Notes: generated by a model from the letters alone, not told the origin. A stretch of 8,986 bases of DNA from Caryophanales bacterium UBA1245 (GCA_002308275.1 DBWF01000012.1:10562-19547), one strand, 5' to 3'; shown: positions 1 to 7,152, counted from the first letter of the stretch. Translations and numbers: made by a program.

Positions 1-1815
1 GTTAATGTTTTAAGATTTGATTATCAAACAAAGCTTAAATATTTATTATCTTGCGATCTATCAGAACGTCTTAAATTCTTATTACAAGACTTACATCTTC
101 AAAAGTTCTATTTTGATATTGAAGCTAAAATTGATGATGATGTTAAAAAGAACATCAATGAAAGTCAAAAGGAATACTATTTAAGAGAAAAGATTCGTGC
201 TATCCAAGATGAACTTGGCGATAAGGTGAAGAAAGATTCTGATATCGAAATGCTTAGACAAGCGATTCTTGATGCGCATATGCCAAAAGAAGTTGAAGAG
301 AATGCTTTAAAAGAATTATTCCGCTATCAAATTTCGAATAGTGCATCGCCTGAATCAGCAGTTATTAGAACATATCTTGACTTTATTGTTAGCCTTCCTT
401 GGGATAAAGAAACCGAAGATTGTGAAGATATTAATGCGGCTAAAGAAGAATTAGACAGAGATCACTATGGTCTTGATAAAGTTAAAGATCGGATTCTAGA
501 ATACTTAGCTGTTAAAATTCTAAACAAACGCAATCCACAATCAATTCTTTGCTTAGTAGGTCCTCCAGGGGTTGGTAAAACTTCCCTTGCTAGATCAATT
601 GCGAAAGCCCTTCATAAAGAATTTGTTAAAGAATCTTTAGGTGGCGTAAGAGATGAAGCTGAAATTAGAGGCCATCGTCGTACTTATATTGGGGCTTTAC
701 CTGGCCGCATTTTACAAGGCATTCAAAGAGCAAAGACCAAAAATCCTGTCTTCTTACTTGATGAAGTAGATAAATTAAGTAGTGATTATAAAGGTGATCC
801 AACAAGTGCTCTACTTGAAGTGCTTGATCCAGAACAAAATTGTTTCTTTAGTGATCACTATTTAGATGAAAAGTTTGATCTTTCACATGTCTTCTTTATT
901 TGTACCGCAAACTACCTCTATAATATTCCAGCTCCTTTAAGAGATAGAATGGAAGTTATTGAAGTATCTAGTTATACGGAATATGAAAAGTTTGAAATTG
1001 CTCGTCGCCATTTAGTTCCAAAACAAATGAAACTCCATGGTTTATCAGAAGAACAATTTAGTCTAACTGATGATGCAATTCTAACAATTATCAGAGAATA
1101 CACACGTGAAGCAGGTGTCAGAGAATTAGAACGCTTTATTGGTACAATCATTCGTAAGACCATCAAGAAGATTTTGATGGAAAAGCTAACTAAGTTGGAA
1201 GTTAATAGCGAAGTTCTAAAAGAATTATTAGGTAAACCTCGTTATACTAATAATAAGGTTGAAACAGTCGATTTAGTCGGTGTTGTTAATGGTCTTGCTT
1301 ATACTGAATATGGCGGCGACACTTTAGAAATTGAAGTTGCTTACTATCCAGGTAATGGCGGATTGGTTGTTACTGGTAACTTAGGCGACGTTATGAAAGA
1401 AAGTGCTAAAGCTGCACTAAGTTATGTCAGAGCTAACGCGGAAAAATATGAAATCGATCCTAAGATTTTCAAAGAAAACGATATTCATATTCACGTTCCT
1501 GAAGGTGCTGTACCAAAAGATGGTCCTTCAGCTGGCGTAACTCTTGCCACCGCAATCGTCTCAGCCCTAAGCAATAAAAAAGTTCACCATGAAGTTGGTA
1601 TGACTGGTGAAATCACTTTACGTGGTCGGGTTTTACCAATTGGTGGCTTAAGAGAAAAATCGATTGCTGCGAACCGTTCAGGTCTTAAGACAATCCTTAT
1701 TCCAAACGAAAATGTCAAAGATTTAGATGAAGTTCCTGAAAGTGTTAAAGAACAATTAAAAATCATTCCTGTTTCATCAATTGATGAAGTAATTGACCTT
1801 GCAATTATCAAATAG
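1..1815 (+). CDS. lon: ATP-dependent protease Lon (5'-truncated by window edge)
   Basis: Lon is a cytoplasmic AAA+ serine protease that unfolds and degrades damaged and selected regulatory proteins. The reading frame is open from base 1, so the start lies outside the window; 604 residues are visible. The GTG at 226 is internal, because residues upstream of it (SQKEYYLREK and on) are conserved Lon coiled-coil sequence. Visible-fragment numbering: end of the N-terminal/coiled-coil region about 1-150; Walker A GPPGVGKT at 187-194; pore-loop region GGVRDEAEIRGHRRTYIGA just after it; Walker B VFLLDEVD at 250-257; arginine-finger region PAPLRDRMEV; C-terminal protease domain with catalytic Ser510 (DGPSAG) and Lys553 (GGLREK). 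The Ser-Lys spacing of 43 equals that of E. coli Lon S679/K722. The offset to E. coli numbering is 169, so about 170 N-terminal residues are missing. All catalytic residues are intact. The next gene follows after 15 bp. Confidence 0.97.
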   Translation, partial: VNVLRFDYQTKLKYLLSCDLSERLKFLLQDLHLQKFYFDIEAKIDDDVKKNINESQKEYYLREKIRAIQDELGDKVKKDSDIEMLRQAILDAHMPKEVEENALKELFRYQISNSASPESAVIRTYLDFIVSLPWDKETEDCEDINAAKEELDRDHYGLDKVKDRILEYLAVKILNKRNPQSILCLVGPPGVGKTSLARSIAKALHKEFVKESLGGVRDEAEIRGHRRTYIGALPGRILQGIQRAKTKNPVFLLDEVDKLSSDYKGDPTSALLEVLDPEQNCFFSDHYLDEKFDLSHVFFICTANYLYNIPAPLRDRMEVIEVSSYTEYEKFEIARRHLVPKQMKLHGLSEEQFSLTDDAILTIIREYTREAGVRELERFIGTIIRKTIKKILMEKLTKLEVNSEVLKELLGKPRYTNNKVETVDLVGVVNGLAYTEYGGDTLEIEVAYYPGNGGLVVTGNLGDVMKESAKAALSYVRANAEKYEIDPKIFKENDIHIHVPEGAVPKDGPSAGVTLATAIVSALSNKKVHHEVGMTGEITLRGRVLPIGGLREKSIAANRSGLKTILIPNENVKDLDEVPESVKEQLKIIPVSSIDEVIDLAIIK

Positions 1816-1830
1816 AAAGTAGGGATAACA

Positions 1831-2361
1831 ATGCTAATATTAGTCGGTCCTAGTGCATCTGGTAAAACGGAAGTCGCTAAATATTTAATCTACCATTATG
1901 GTATGCGAAAACTTGTCACTTATACAACGCGTCCAATGCGTATGGGCGAAATTGATGGTGCTGATTATAATTTTATTAGTCGGGCGGAATTTGAAAAGCG
2001 TCTTCAAGACAATTTCTTTTTAGAAAGTGTCGAATATAATAATCAATTATATGGAACAGCATTTAAGGATTTAGCACCTGATAAGGTAGTAATCTTAGAG
2101 CCCCAAGGTGTTAAAAACTATTTAGCTAAAGTTCGTAATGAAATTAAAGTTTGCTATCTAAAAACCCCAATTGAATACCGCCTAAAACGGATGCAAATGC
2201 GTGGTGATGATCCAGAATCAATAAAGAAGCGTTTAGCTGGTGATGATACCATCTTTACCGAAGAACTCGAAGAACTAGCTGACTGGACAATTTTAAGCGA
2301 TGATATTACTATCCCTGAGATGGCCGAATGGATTTATCAAAAGTATCAAGAAACTCTTTAA
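1831..2361 (+). CDS. Divergent, short guanylate kinase-like P-loop protein
   Basis: This 176-aa protein has the guanylate kinase (GMP + ATP -> GDP + ADP) fold signature but is shorter than a typical Gmk (about 200 aa). Visible: P-loop GPSASGKT at 6-13; GMP-binding segment TTRPMRMGEIDGADYNF at 32-48 with Arg34, Arg37 and Tyr46; FLESVEY at 63-69 and LYGT at 73-76, matching the GMP-contact Glu and YG(S/T) region; ILEPQGV at 88-94 in place of the usual (L/I)(D/E)I(D/E)xQG; and lid-like RGDDPESIKKRL at 124-135. The QG segment lacks the first acidic residue and carries a proline, and the lid-to-C-terminus part is short. The start is supported by AGGG at 1821-1824, six bases before the ATG. It sits between lon and a metallopeptidase gene, apparently in one transcript. 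It may be a true GMP kinase or a paralogue with another nucleotide-related role; the window cannot decide, so I give no gene symbol. Confidence 0.8.
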   Translation: MLILVGPSASGKTEVAKYLIYHYGMRKLVTYTTRPMRMGEIDGADYNFISRAEFEKRLQDNFFLESVEYNNQLYGTAFKDLAPDKVVILEPQGVKNYLAKVRNEIKVCYLKTPIEYRLKRMQMRGDDPESIKKRLAGDDTIFTEELEELADWTILSDDITIPEMAEWIYQKYQETL

Positions 2362-3056
2362 AGATTCCCTCATTAGATGTTAGAGGAATTCCTTATGAGA
2401 TTAAAAACTCTAAAGCATCTAATAGACTAGCTATTAATGTTAAAAATGGTGGTTTAGTAGTTATTCATAAGGCTAAAATGGTCCCAATGTCTTATGTTAA
2501 TGATTTTGTGGAGCGTAAAATTGACTGGATTACCGAAAAATATTTAAAAGCTTATGTACCAAAACGTCAATTTACGGAAAATGAGGATTATCTTTATTTA
2601 GGTAAGCATTACCGAATTCATAAAGTAAATGCCAAAAGCAATAAAGTTTTTATTGAAAATGATTTATTAGTAGTTTATACAAATTGTTTAGAAATCGAAA
2701 AAATCCAAAAGCTCGTTAATCGTTTTTTAAAGAAGCAAGCTGAAGAAGTCTTCAATATGTGCTTAATGCGTTGCTTTGAACAAATGAAGCCTTATTTAAA
2801 AGAATACCCTAATCTTTTAATTAAACAATATAAGAGTCGTTGGGGGACATGTCATCCTGCCAAGAAAACGATTATGCTAAATATTGCTTTAATTCATGTA
2901 CCGGTTCATCTAATTGAATATGTCGTTTATCATGAATTAGCTCATTTTGTCTACTTAGATCATCAACCTCATTTCCACCAATTTTTACAAAAATTTGTGA
3001 AAAATGAGAAACAACTAAAAAAAGAACTTAATCTATATCAAACGGTTTATCATTAA
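2328..3056 (+). CDS. YgjP/DUF45-family HExxH metallopeptidase-like protein
   Basis: This 242-aa cytoplasmic protein has no signal peptide or membrane segment. It matches the YgjP-like (DUF45, M48-related) family. An N-terminal beta-rich part begins near residue 18 (VRGIPYEI), followed by the helical WI segment (FVERKIDWI), the conserved RWGTC at 171-175, and the zinc motif YHELAH with His202, Glu203 and His206. His212 (LDH) is a likely third ligand. The motif order RWG(S/T)C...P...YVVxHELAH...H is diagnostic of the family. The family is generally annotated as a metal-dependent hydrolase; E. coli YgjP has been described as a UTP pyrophosphatase, so peptidase activity should not be assumed. The ATG at 2328 lies inside the kinase-like gene (34-bp overlap), with a weak GAGA at 2317-2320. 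No ATG, GTG or TTG occurs between it and the family core, so this start is favoured and translation is probably coupled. A terminator follows directly. Confidence 0.88.
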   Translation: MDLSKVSRNSLKIPSLDVRGIPYEIKNSKASNRLAINVKNGGLVVIHKAKMVPMSYVNDFVERKIDWITEKYLKAYVPKRQFTENEDYLYLGKHYRIHKVNAKSNKVFIENDLLVVYTNCLEIEKIQKLVNRFLKKQAEEVFNMCLMRCFEQMKPYLKEYPNLLIKQYKSRWGTCHPAKKTIMLNIALIHVPVHLIEYVVYHELAHFVYLDHQPHFHQFLQKFVKNEKQLKKELNLYQTVYH

Positions 3057-3071
3057 TATTTCGAAAGAAAA

Positions 3072-3102
3072 CACCAAAACAGTCTTGTTTTGGTGCTTTT
3101 TT
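3072..3102 (+). terminator. Intrinsic terminator after the lon-kinase-metallopeptidase unit
   Basis: A perfect 9-bp inverted repeat (CACCAAAAC at 3072-3080, GTTTTGGTG at 3087-3095) with a 6-nt loop is followed by C and six T. It starts 15 bp after the metallopeptidase stop and ends about 26 bp before the next promoter. It cleanly separates the first transcription unit from the regulator gene. Confidence 0.92.
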
Positions 3103-3128
3103 AATATCCTAGTAGTCCTTTTTCGAAC

Positions 3129-3157
3129 TTTACATCTTTTATAAATCATTATATAAT
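3129..3157 (+). promoter_or_regulatory. Sigma-A-type promoter for the HTH regulator
   Basis: TTTACA (-35, 3129-3134; 5 of 6 to consensus) and TATAAT (-10, 3152-3157; 6 of 6) are separated by exactly 17 bp. The predicted transcription start is near 3164. This gives a leader of about 24 nt to the ATG at 3188, but only about 6 nt to the ATG at 3170, which supports the later start codon. Confidence 0.88.
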
Positions 3158-3177
3158 ATAAATAAGGGAATGAACAT

Positions 3178-3182
3178 AGGAG
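3178..3182 (+). promoter_or_regulatory. Ribosome binding site that decides the regulator start
   Basis: AGGAG lies five bases before the ATG at 3188. The upstream in-frame ATG at 3170 has AAGGGA directly abutting it with no spacer, and would sit almost at the predicted transcript end. The 3188 start is therefore preferred. Confidence 0.8.
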
Positions 3183-3187
3183 AAAAA

Positions 3188-4405
3188 ATGAAAAATGTTA
3201 TTGAAACGCTACAAGAAAAATACAATAATGTAGCCCGTAATGATAAGGCTAAGCTAGCTAAATTTCTAAAAAGACGTCGGATGGAATTAGGTTATACATT
3301 AGAAGAAGTTAGTGATGGCATTTGTAGTACTAGCTACTTAAGTAAAATTGAAAATTGTCAAGTTGAGGTGGATGATAATTACTATCACATGCTCTTTGAA
3401 AAACTACATTTAGAGTATCAATCAATTGTGGAACATCGGATGGTTCCCATTTATACCGAAATCATCAAAGCTTATTTAAAGGATGACCGCGCATTTATTG
3501 AATCTAAACTCAATGGTATCGTTGGTAATAATGCTTACTGTGATACCGAAATTGAGATGTTAGTGGTAATTTATAATTTAATTGGTGGTAGCATGGAAGA
3601 AGCATCAACTTCTATCCGTAAACTAGAACTAGTTAAAAATACCTTATCACTCGATGAGTTATTGTTTTTATCATTTTTAAATGTAGTATATGATTATAAG
3701 ACTTATCGCTTTGATGCGGTAAAGGAAAATATTGAAGTTTTATTAAGGAGTTCCACGACTGATGAAGTGATGCATTTAGCGATTATTGACCTAGCTCTTA
3801 ATTATTATTATGAAGCAGGTTTTAAAGCTCAATTCTATCATTTATACGCGGAATACTTAAATCATCCATTAAAGAAGATCTTTAGCCGGATTGAGTTAAT
3901 TCATAGCCTACAGGAACTAGTTCTTTTAGGTGAAGAACGCGATGACTTAGACGATCAATTTTATTTATTAAATTCAATTACACCACCAGAATTACTATCC
4001 ATCTATCACTATTATTATGGCTGGTATTTGGTTAATAAAAAAGCCTACGAGCAAGCATTCTTACTCATGCAAAACGAACCTAATACAGTTCAAAACTTAA
4101 CAGTGATGGGAATTTCAGTAAATAGGATTAATGATTTTAATGTTTCCATTGAATACTTACAAATCTTAAAAAATCAAGACTTAACGATCAATGGTCCATA
4201 TGAAGAATTCTTAGATTATATGCGGCTAAAGCTTGAACAATATGGTTATAGCTATTTACATAATTATTTGAAGCATCAAATCTTACCACATCAAAAAAGA
4301 TATCAATGCGCGTTTTTATTAAAAGAAGAAGAGCATGAGTATCAAAAGGTCGCTTTTGAATTAGGACGCTATAAAGAAGTAGTTAAAGCTTTTCTTAAAA
4401 TATAG
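3188..4405 (+). CDS. XRE-family HTH regulator with long helical-repeat (TPR-like) C-terminal domain
   Basis: This 405-aa (from ATG 3188) soluble DNA-binding protein has an N-terminal XRE/Cro-C1-type helix-turn-helix at about residues 22-77: LAKFLKRRRMELGYTLEEVS, then STSYLSKIENC as the recognition helix, then a helix with YYHMLFEKL. The remaining 330 residues are almost wholly helical by composition, with repeated Leu/Tyr-rich amphipathic stretches. Examples are YNLIGGSMEEASTSIRKLEL and YYGWYLVNKKAYEQAFLLM, the second strongly TPR-like. This layout is shared by Rgg, PlcR and related RRNPP regulators, which bind short peptides, and by many uncharacterised Firmicute regulators. The gene is monocistronic, with its own near-consensus promoter and a terminator on both sides, so its targets cannot be read from operon context. 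No pheromone-precursor gene adjoins it. I do not recognise a specific orthologue. Confidence 0.85.
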   Translation: MKNVIETLQEKYNNVARNDKAKLAKFLKRRRMELGYTLEEVSDGICSTSYLSKIENCQVEVDDNYYHMLFEKLHLEYQSIVEHRMVPIYTEIIKAYLKDDRAFIESKLNGIVGNNAYCDTEIEMLVVIYNLIGGSMEEASTSIRKLELVKNTLSLDELLFLSFLNVVYDYKTYRFDAVKENIEVLLRSSTTDEVMHLAIIDLALNYYYEAGFKAQFYHLYAEYLNHPLKKIFSRIELIHSLQELVLLGEERDDLDDQFYLLNSITPPELLSIYHYYYGWYLVNKKAYEQAFLLMQNEPNTVQNLTVMGISVNRINDFNVSIEYLQILKNQDLTINGPYEEFLDYMRLKLEQYGYSYLHNYLKHQILPHQKRYQCAFLLKEEEHEYQKVAFELGRYKEVVKAFLKI

Positions 4406-4412
4406 GTAATTT

Positions 4413-4449
4413 GCTAAGTGCTAATAATATTAGCATTTAGCCTTTTTTT
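4413..4449 (+). terminator. Intrinsic terminator after the HTH regulator
   Basis: A 13-bp stem (arms 4413-4425 and 4429-4441, GCTAAGTGCTAAT against ATTAGCATTTAGC with one G-U pair) has a 3-nt loop and is followed by C and seven T (4443-4449). It begins 8 bp after the regulator stop. Confidence 0.92.
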
Positions 4450-4455
4450 GTTTGG

Positions 4456-4484
4456 TTTACAAAATGTAATAAATAGTGTATAAT
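4456..4484 (+). promoter_or_regulatory. Sigma-A-type promoter for the trmR-trhP1-trhP2 operon
   Basis: TTTACA (4456-4461) and TATAAT (4479-4484) are separated by 17 bp. The predicted start is near 4491, leaving a leader of about 17 nt that holds AGAAGG (4496-4501) six bases before the ATG at 4508. The -35 lies only 7 bp after the preceding terminator T-run. A second TATAAT at 4484-4489 would need a 22-bp spacer, so it is less likely. Confidence 0.88.
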
Positions 4485-4507
4485 ATAATTACAAAAGAAG
4501 GCATATT

Positions 4508-5095
4508 ATGAACGAATTATTACAACAAATTAAAATAGAAGCCTTAGCAAATGATGTTCCGATTATTCAAGATCCATCACTAGCCTTAATAGGTGATTTA
4601 ATTGATGAATATCAAATGGCTAAAATAATAGAGATTGGGACTGCGGTTGGCTATTCAGCACTCTCTTTTTTAGAACATGCAAGCGTCCAAATGATTGATA
4701 CCTTTGAGAGAAACAGTGAAATGGCGTCAATTGCTAAACAAAACATTGCTAAATGTGGCAAAGAGAACGAGATTACTATTCATGAGGTTGATGCCCTATT
4801 ATTTGATGAAAAAGAATTAAATAGTGATTATGATCTCCTCTTTATTGATGCCGCAAAAGCTCAATCGCAAAAGTTCTTTCTCAAATATAGTCCCCTAGTT
4901 AAAAAGGGTGGTTTTATCATTGTGGATAATATTAATTTCCATGGGGTTAAAGCAGATGATCCAGGAATATCTAAAAATTTAAGAAGTATGCTACTTAAAA
5001 TTGAAGCCTTTGTGGAATGGATTAAAACCGTGGAAGGTTATTCAGTATCTTTTTTTGAAGGAGGAGATGGCTTAGCTATCGCACGTAAACTATGA
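4508..5095 (+). CDS. trmR: tRNA 5-hydroxyuridine(34) O-methyltransferase TrmR (YrrM-like)
   Basis: This 195-aa class I SAM-dependent O-methyltransferase is of the metal-dependent COMT-like family. Visible: motif I IIEIGTAVGYSA at 40-51; Glu67, likely contacting the SAM ribose; FIDAAK with Asp114; and VDNINFHG with Asp140 and Asn141, which with Asp114 form the expected metal site. TrmR methylates 5-hydroxyuridine at the wobble position of certain tRNAs to 5-methoxyuridine, producing SAH. The specific assignment rests on the two U32-family genes directly downstream, the same trio as yrrM-yrrN-yrrO of B. subtilis; the fold alone would only say O-methyltransferase. The protein is about 20 residues shorter at the N-terminus than I expect for YrrM, but the promoter lies immediately upstream, so no earlier start is available. 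The TGA stop overlaps the next ATG (ATGA), implying translational coupling. Confidence 0.88.
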   Translation: MNELLQQIKIEALANDVPIIQDPSLALIGDLIDEYQMAKIIEIGTAVGYSALSFLEHASVQMIDTFERNSEMASIAKQNIAKCGKENEITIHEVDALLFDEKELNSDYDLLFIDAAKAQSQKFFLKYSPLVKKGGFIIVDNINFHGVKADDPGISKNLRSMLLKIEAFVEWIKTVEGYSVSFFEGGDGLAIARKL

Positions 5096-5925
5096 TAATT
5101 GTTGAAGCGAATGACTCTAGGATCATAAATAATCAGCATGCTGATGGTTTTGTAATCGGTATCCAAGGCAATAGTAGCGAATGCTTTCATCATTTTGCGC
5201 TTGACGAAGCTCTTGCTTTAGTCAAACAAATCAAAAAACTAAATAAAAAAGCTTTTATTGATCTAACCTCAATGTATCATGAAGAAGATGTTGAAAGTTT
5301 ACAAAACATTATTAATCAGTTAAATGATGCGGATGGCTTTCTATATCATGATTTTTTAGTTCATTCATTAGTGCCCAAAGAAAAACGCGTTTATTATGCT
5401 CCTACTTATATGACTAATAAAGAGGACTTTGATTTAATGCGTAGTGATTCTACTTATGTACTGGCTTCACCGGAAGTTGATTTTGAAAGTCTAAAAAGGA
5501 TGGCCAGTGAACAAACGTGGTATTTAACATTTGGTACTTGGGAAATCTTCCATTCGCGTCGTCCCCTACTTACTAACTATTTTAAGTATCGTGGTATCAA
5601 AGATCACAAGAATCAATACACTTTAAAAGAAGAATTTAGACCTACGGAAGAATATCATATTGTAGAAGCTAGAGGTACTAAAATCTATTTAAATGATTAT
5701 TACTATTTAGGTTCTGAAATTAAAGATTTAAAGGGCCATTATTTTATCAAGCCCTTTAATCTGCCATATGAGGTAGTTGATCAGGTTATTAATATTTATT
5801 ATCAAGCACTCCAAAGTGGTAACTTTGAAGAAATTAAAGAGGGTCTTGAGGCTCTTGGTATCAAACTTCATCAAACATTCCTCTATCAAAAGGTTGTTTT
5901 AACTAAAGGTGAAGCTTATGAGTAG
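5092..5925 (+). CDS. trhP1: U32-family tRNA uridine hydroxylation protein TrhP1 (YrrN-like)
   Basis: This 277-aa protein of the peptidase-U32 family in the YrrN position lies between trmR and the longer U32 protein. In B. subtilis, YrrN and YrrO act together in prephenate-dependent hydroxylation of tRNA U34 to ho5U; the family name 'peptidase U32' is historical. Visible: an alternating beta/alpha pattern typical of a TIM-barrel half (DGFVIGIQG, KKAFIDLTS, ADGFLYHDF, TYVLASPEVDF) and the conserved segment HSRRPLLTNYF at about 154-164. It lacks the four-cysteine cluster of its partner, as expected for the YrrN-type subunit. It is somewhat shorter than B. subtilis YrrN (about 309 aa). The start codon overlaps the trmR stop by 4 bp and has no good Shine-Dalgarno sequence at proper spacing, so it is probably translated by reinitiation. 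Confidence 0.84.
   Translation: MIIVEANDSRIINNQHADGFVIGIQGNSSECFHHFALDEALALVKQIKKLNKKAFIDLTSMYHEEDVESLQNIINQLNDADGFLYHDFLVHSLVPKEKRVYYAPTYMTNKEDFDLMRSDSTYVLASPEVDFESLKRMASEQTWYLTFGTWEIFHSRRPLLTNYFKYRGIKDHKNQYTLKEEFRPTEEYHIVEARGTKIYLNDYYYLGSEIKDLKGHYFIKPFNLPYEVVDQVINIYYQALQSGNFEEIKEGLEALGIKLHQTFLYQKVVLTKGEAYE
5905..5911 (+). promoter_or_regulatory. Ribosome binding site that decides the trhP2 start
   Basis: AAAGGTG lies six bases before the ATG at 5918. The in-frame GTG at 5909 overlaps this site and has no Shine-Dalgarno of its own, so the ATG is the more likely start. Confidence 0.75.
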
Positions 5926-7117
5926 AAGATTTGAACTATTAGCACCAGCTGGTAACCTTGAAAAAGCCAAAATCGCATTATTATATGGAGCGGATGCGGT
6001 ATACGGTGGCGGTAAGAAGTTTAGCCTAAGAGCCAGAGCATCAAATTTTGATTTAGATGAAATTAGAGAACTTTGCACTTTCGCGCATAACTTAGGTAAA
6101 AGAGTTTATATCACGATGAATATTATTCCGCGCGATGGTGATTTTGATGGACTTGATGAATACTTGAAAGCACTTGAAGTTGCAAAGGTTGATGCCATTA
6201 TTGTATCAAGTAGTTATATAATGGAAAGAGCTAAAGTGGTGGCTCCCCATGTTGAACTTCATCTTTCAACCCAAAAATCAGCTACTAACCTAGCAACGAT
6301 TAATCATTATTATCAAAAGGGAATCACAAGAGCTGTTTTAGCTAGAGAATTAACGCTTGAAGAAATTACCAAAGTTGCCAAAGCTGCTCCATGTGAACTA
6401 GAAGTGTTTATTCATGGCGGTATGTGCGCTAGTTATTCTGGTCACTGCCTGTTGAGCAACCATATGACCAACCGGGATGCTAACCGCGGTGGCTGTGCCC
6501 ATTCTTGTAGATGGAATTATACACTATGTGAAAATGGATGCGATTTACCAAAGTTTTTCAATTTTGGTTCCAAAGATTTAATGGCATTACGTTATATTCC
6601 AACACTAATTGATTTAGGCATTGCGTCTTTCAAGATTGAAGGTCGGATGAAATCAACTTATTATCTAGCCTGCGTAGTAAGAGCTTACCGGAAACTAATT
6701 GATTTATATTTAGAAAAAGGGGAAGTATCGGAAAGCGACTTTGAGTATTTAACACGTGAAATTGAAAAAGCTGAAAATCGTCAAACTTGTAGTGGCTTTT
6801 ATGATGGTATCCCTAATGAAGAATATCAACTATACGATAATCGTAATGAAATTCCAACCCAAGAATATGTCGCTTTCATCCTTGATTATGATGAAGCAAA
6901 GGGACGTGCTCTGATCGAACAACGCAATCATTTTAGTGTTGGCGAGGAATTAGAAGTCTTTGGCCCTCAATATGATGGTAAAATTATTAAAGCAACAAAT
7001 ATGGTGGATGCGGAAACCGGTGAAGCATTAGAAGTTGCTCGTCACCCATTACAAAAGATGTGGATTGATATGCCATTTAAAGTTGAACCCGGTGACTTAA
7101 TTAGAAAAAATAAATAA
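5918..7117 (+). CDS. trhP2: tRNA uridine(34) hydroxylase subunit TrhP2, U32 family (YrrO-like)
   Basis: This protein is 399 aa from ATG 5918, overlapping trhP1 by 8 bp. Its N-terminus (FELLAPAGN, then YGADAVYGGG) is the hallmark start of U32 proteins. The family core is clear: LEVFIHGGMC, GHCLLS and NRGGC, with Cys170, Cys177, Cys193 and Cys197 as the probable iron-sulfur ligands, then SKDL and FKIEGRMKS. The C-terminal 90 residues form the usual extra beta domain (from about TQEYVAFIL to PFKVEPGDLI). With TrhP1 it should hydroxylate wobble uridine of tRNA using prephenate, feeding TrmR. One position departs from the U32 signature as I recall it: G-G-M-C where a Ser or Ala follows the first Gly. 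Length agrees with the family (about 400-420 aa). No convincing terminator follows, so read-through into greA is possible. Confidence 0.9.
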   Translation: MSRRFELLAPAGNLEKAKIALLYGADAVYGGGKKFSLRARASNFDLDEIRELCTFAHNLGKRVYITMNIIPRDGDFDGLDEYLKALEVAKVDAIIVSSSYIMERAKVVAPHVELHLSTQKSATNLATINHYYQKGITRAVLARELTLEEITKVAKAAPCELEVFIHGGMCASYSGHCLLSNHMTNRDANRGGCAHSCRWNYTLCENGCDLPKFFNFGSKDLMALRYIPTLIDLGIASFKIEGRMKSTYYLACVVRAYRKLIDLYLEKGEVSESDFEYLTREIEKAENRQTCSGFYDGIPNEEYQLYDNRNEIPTQEYVAFILDYDEAKGRALIEQRNHFSVGEELEVFGPQYDGKIIKATNMVDAETGEALEVARHPLQKMWIDMPFKVEPGDLIRKNK

Positions 7118-7152
7118 AAATGGTTATGACTTGCAAAAATGGTCATAATTTG
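7116..7152 (+). repeat. 19-bp-period imperfect direct repeat with an embedded inverted repeat
   Basis: Two 18-nt copies (7116-7133 and 7135-7152) match at 15 of 18 positions; both start AAAAATGGT and end TTG. Within them, TTATGAC (7124-7130) and GTCATAA (7142-7148) form a perfect 7-bp inverted repeat, extended by two G-U pairs if transcribed. The array lies between trhP2 and greA and includes the probable greA -35 element. It could be an operator, a weak hairpin or a chance local duplication. Confidence 0.55.

Noticed and set aside
972..1811. Open reverse-strand frames of 64 and 75 codons antisense to lon (972-1166 and 1584-1811)
   Set aside because: They lie wholly within strongly conserved lon coding sequence, have no recognisable domains and show no supporting promoter.
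226..1815. lon beginning at the GTG at 226
   Set aside because: The frame is open to base 1 and encodes conserved Lon sequence upstream, so the gene is cut by the window edge rather than starting here.
3057..3187. Possible small pheromone-peptide gene beside the RRNPP-like regulator
   Set aside because: The gaps on both sides of the regulator (3057-3187 and 4406-4507) are fully taken up by a terminator and a promoter; no short ORF with a signal-like sequence is visible.
7122..7150. Inverted repeat after trhP2 as an intrinsic terminator
   Set aside because: The stem is only 7 Watson-Crick pairs with an 11-nt loop and no T-run follows, so termination is unlikely; reported instead as a repeat at the promoter.
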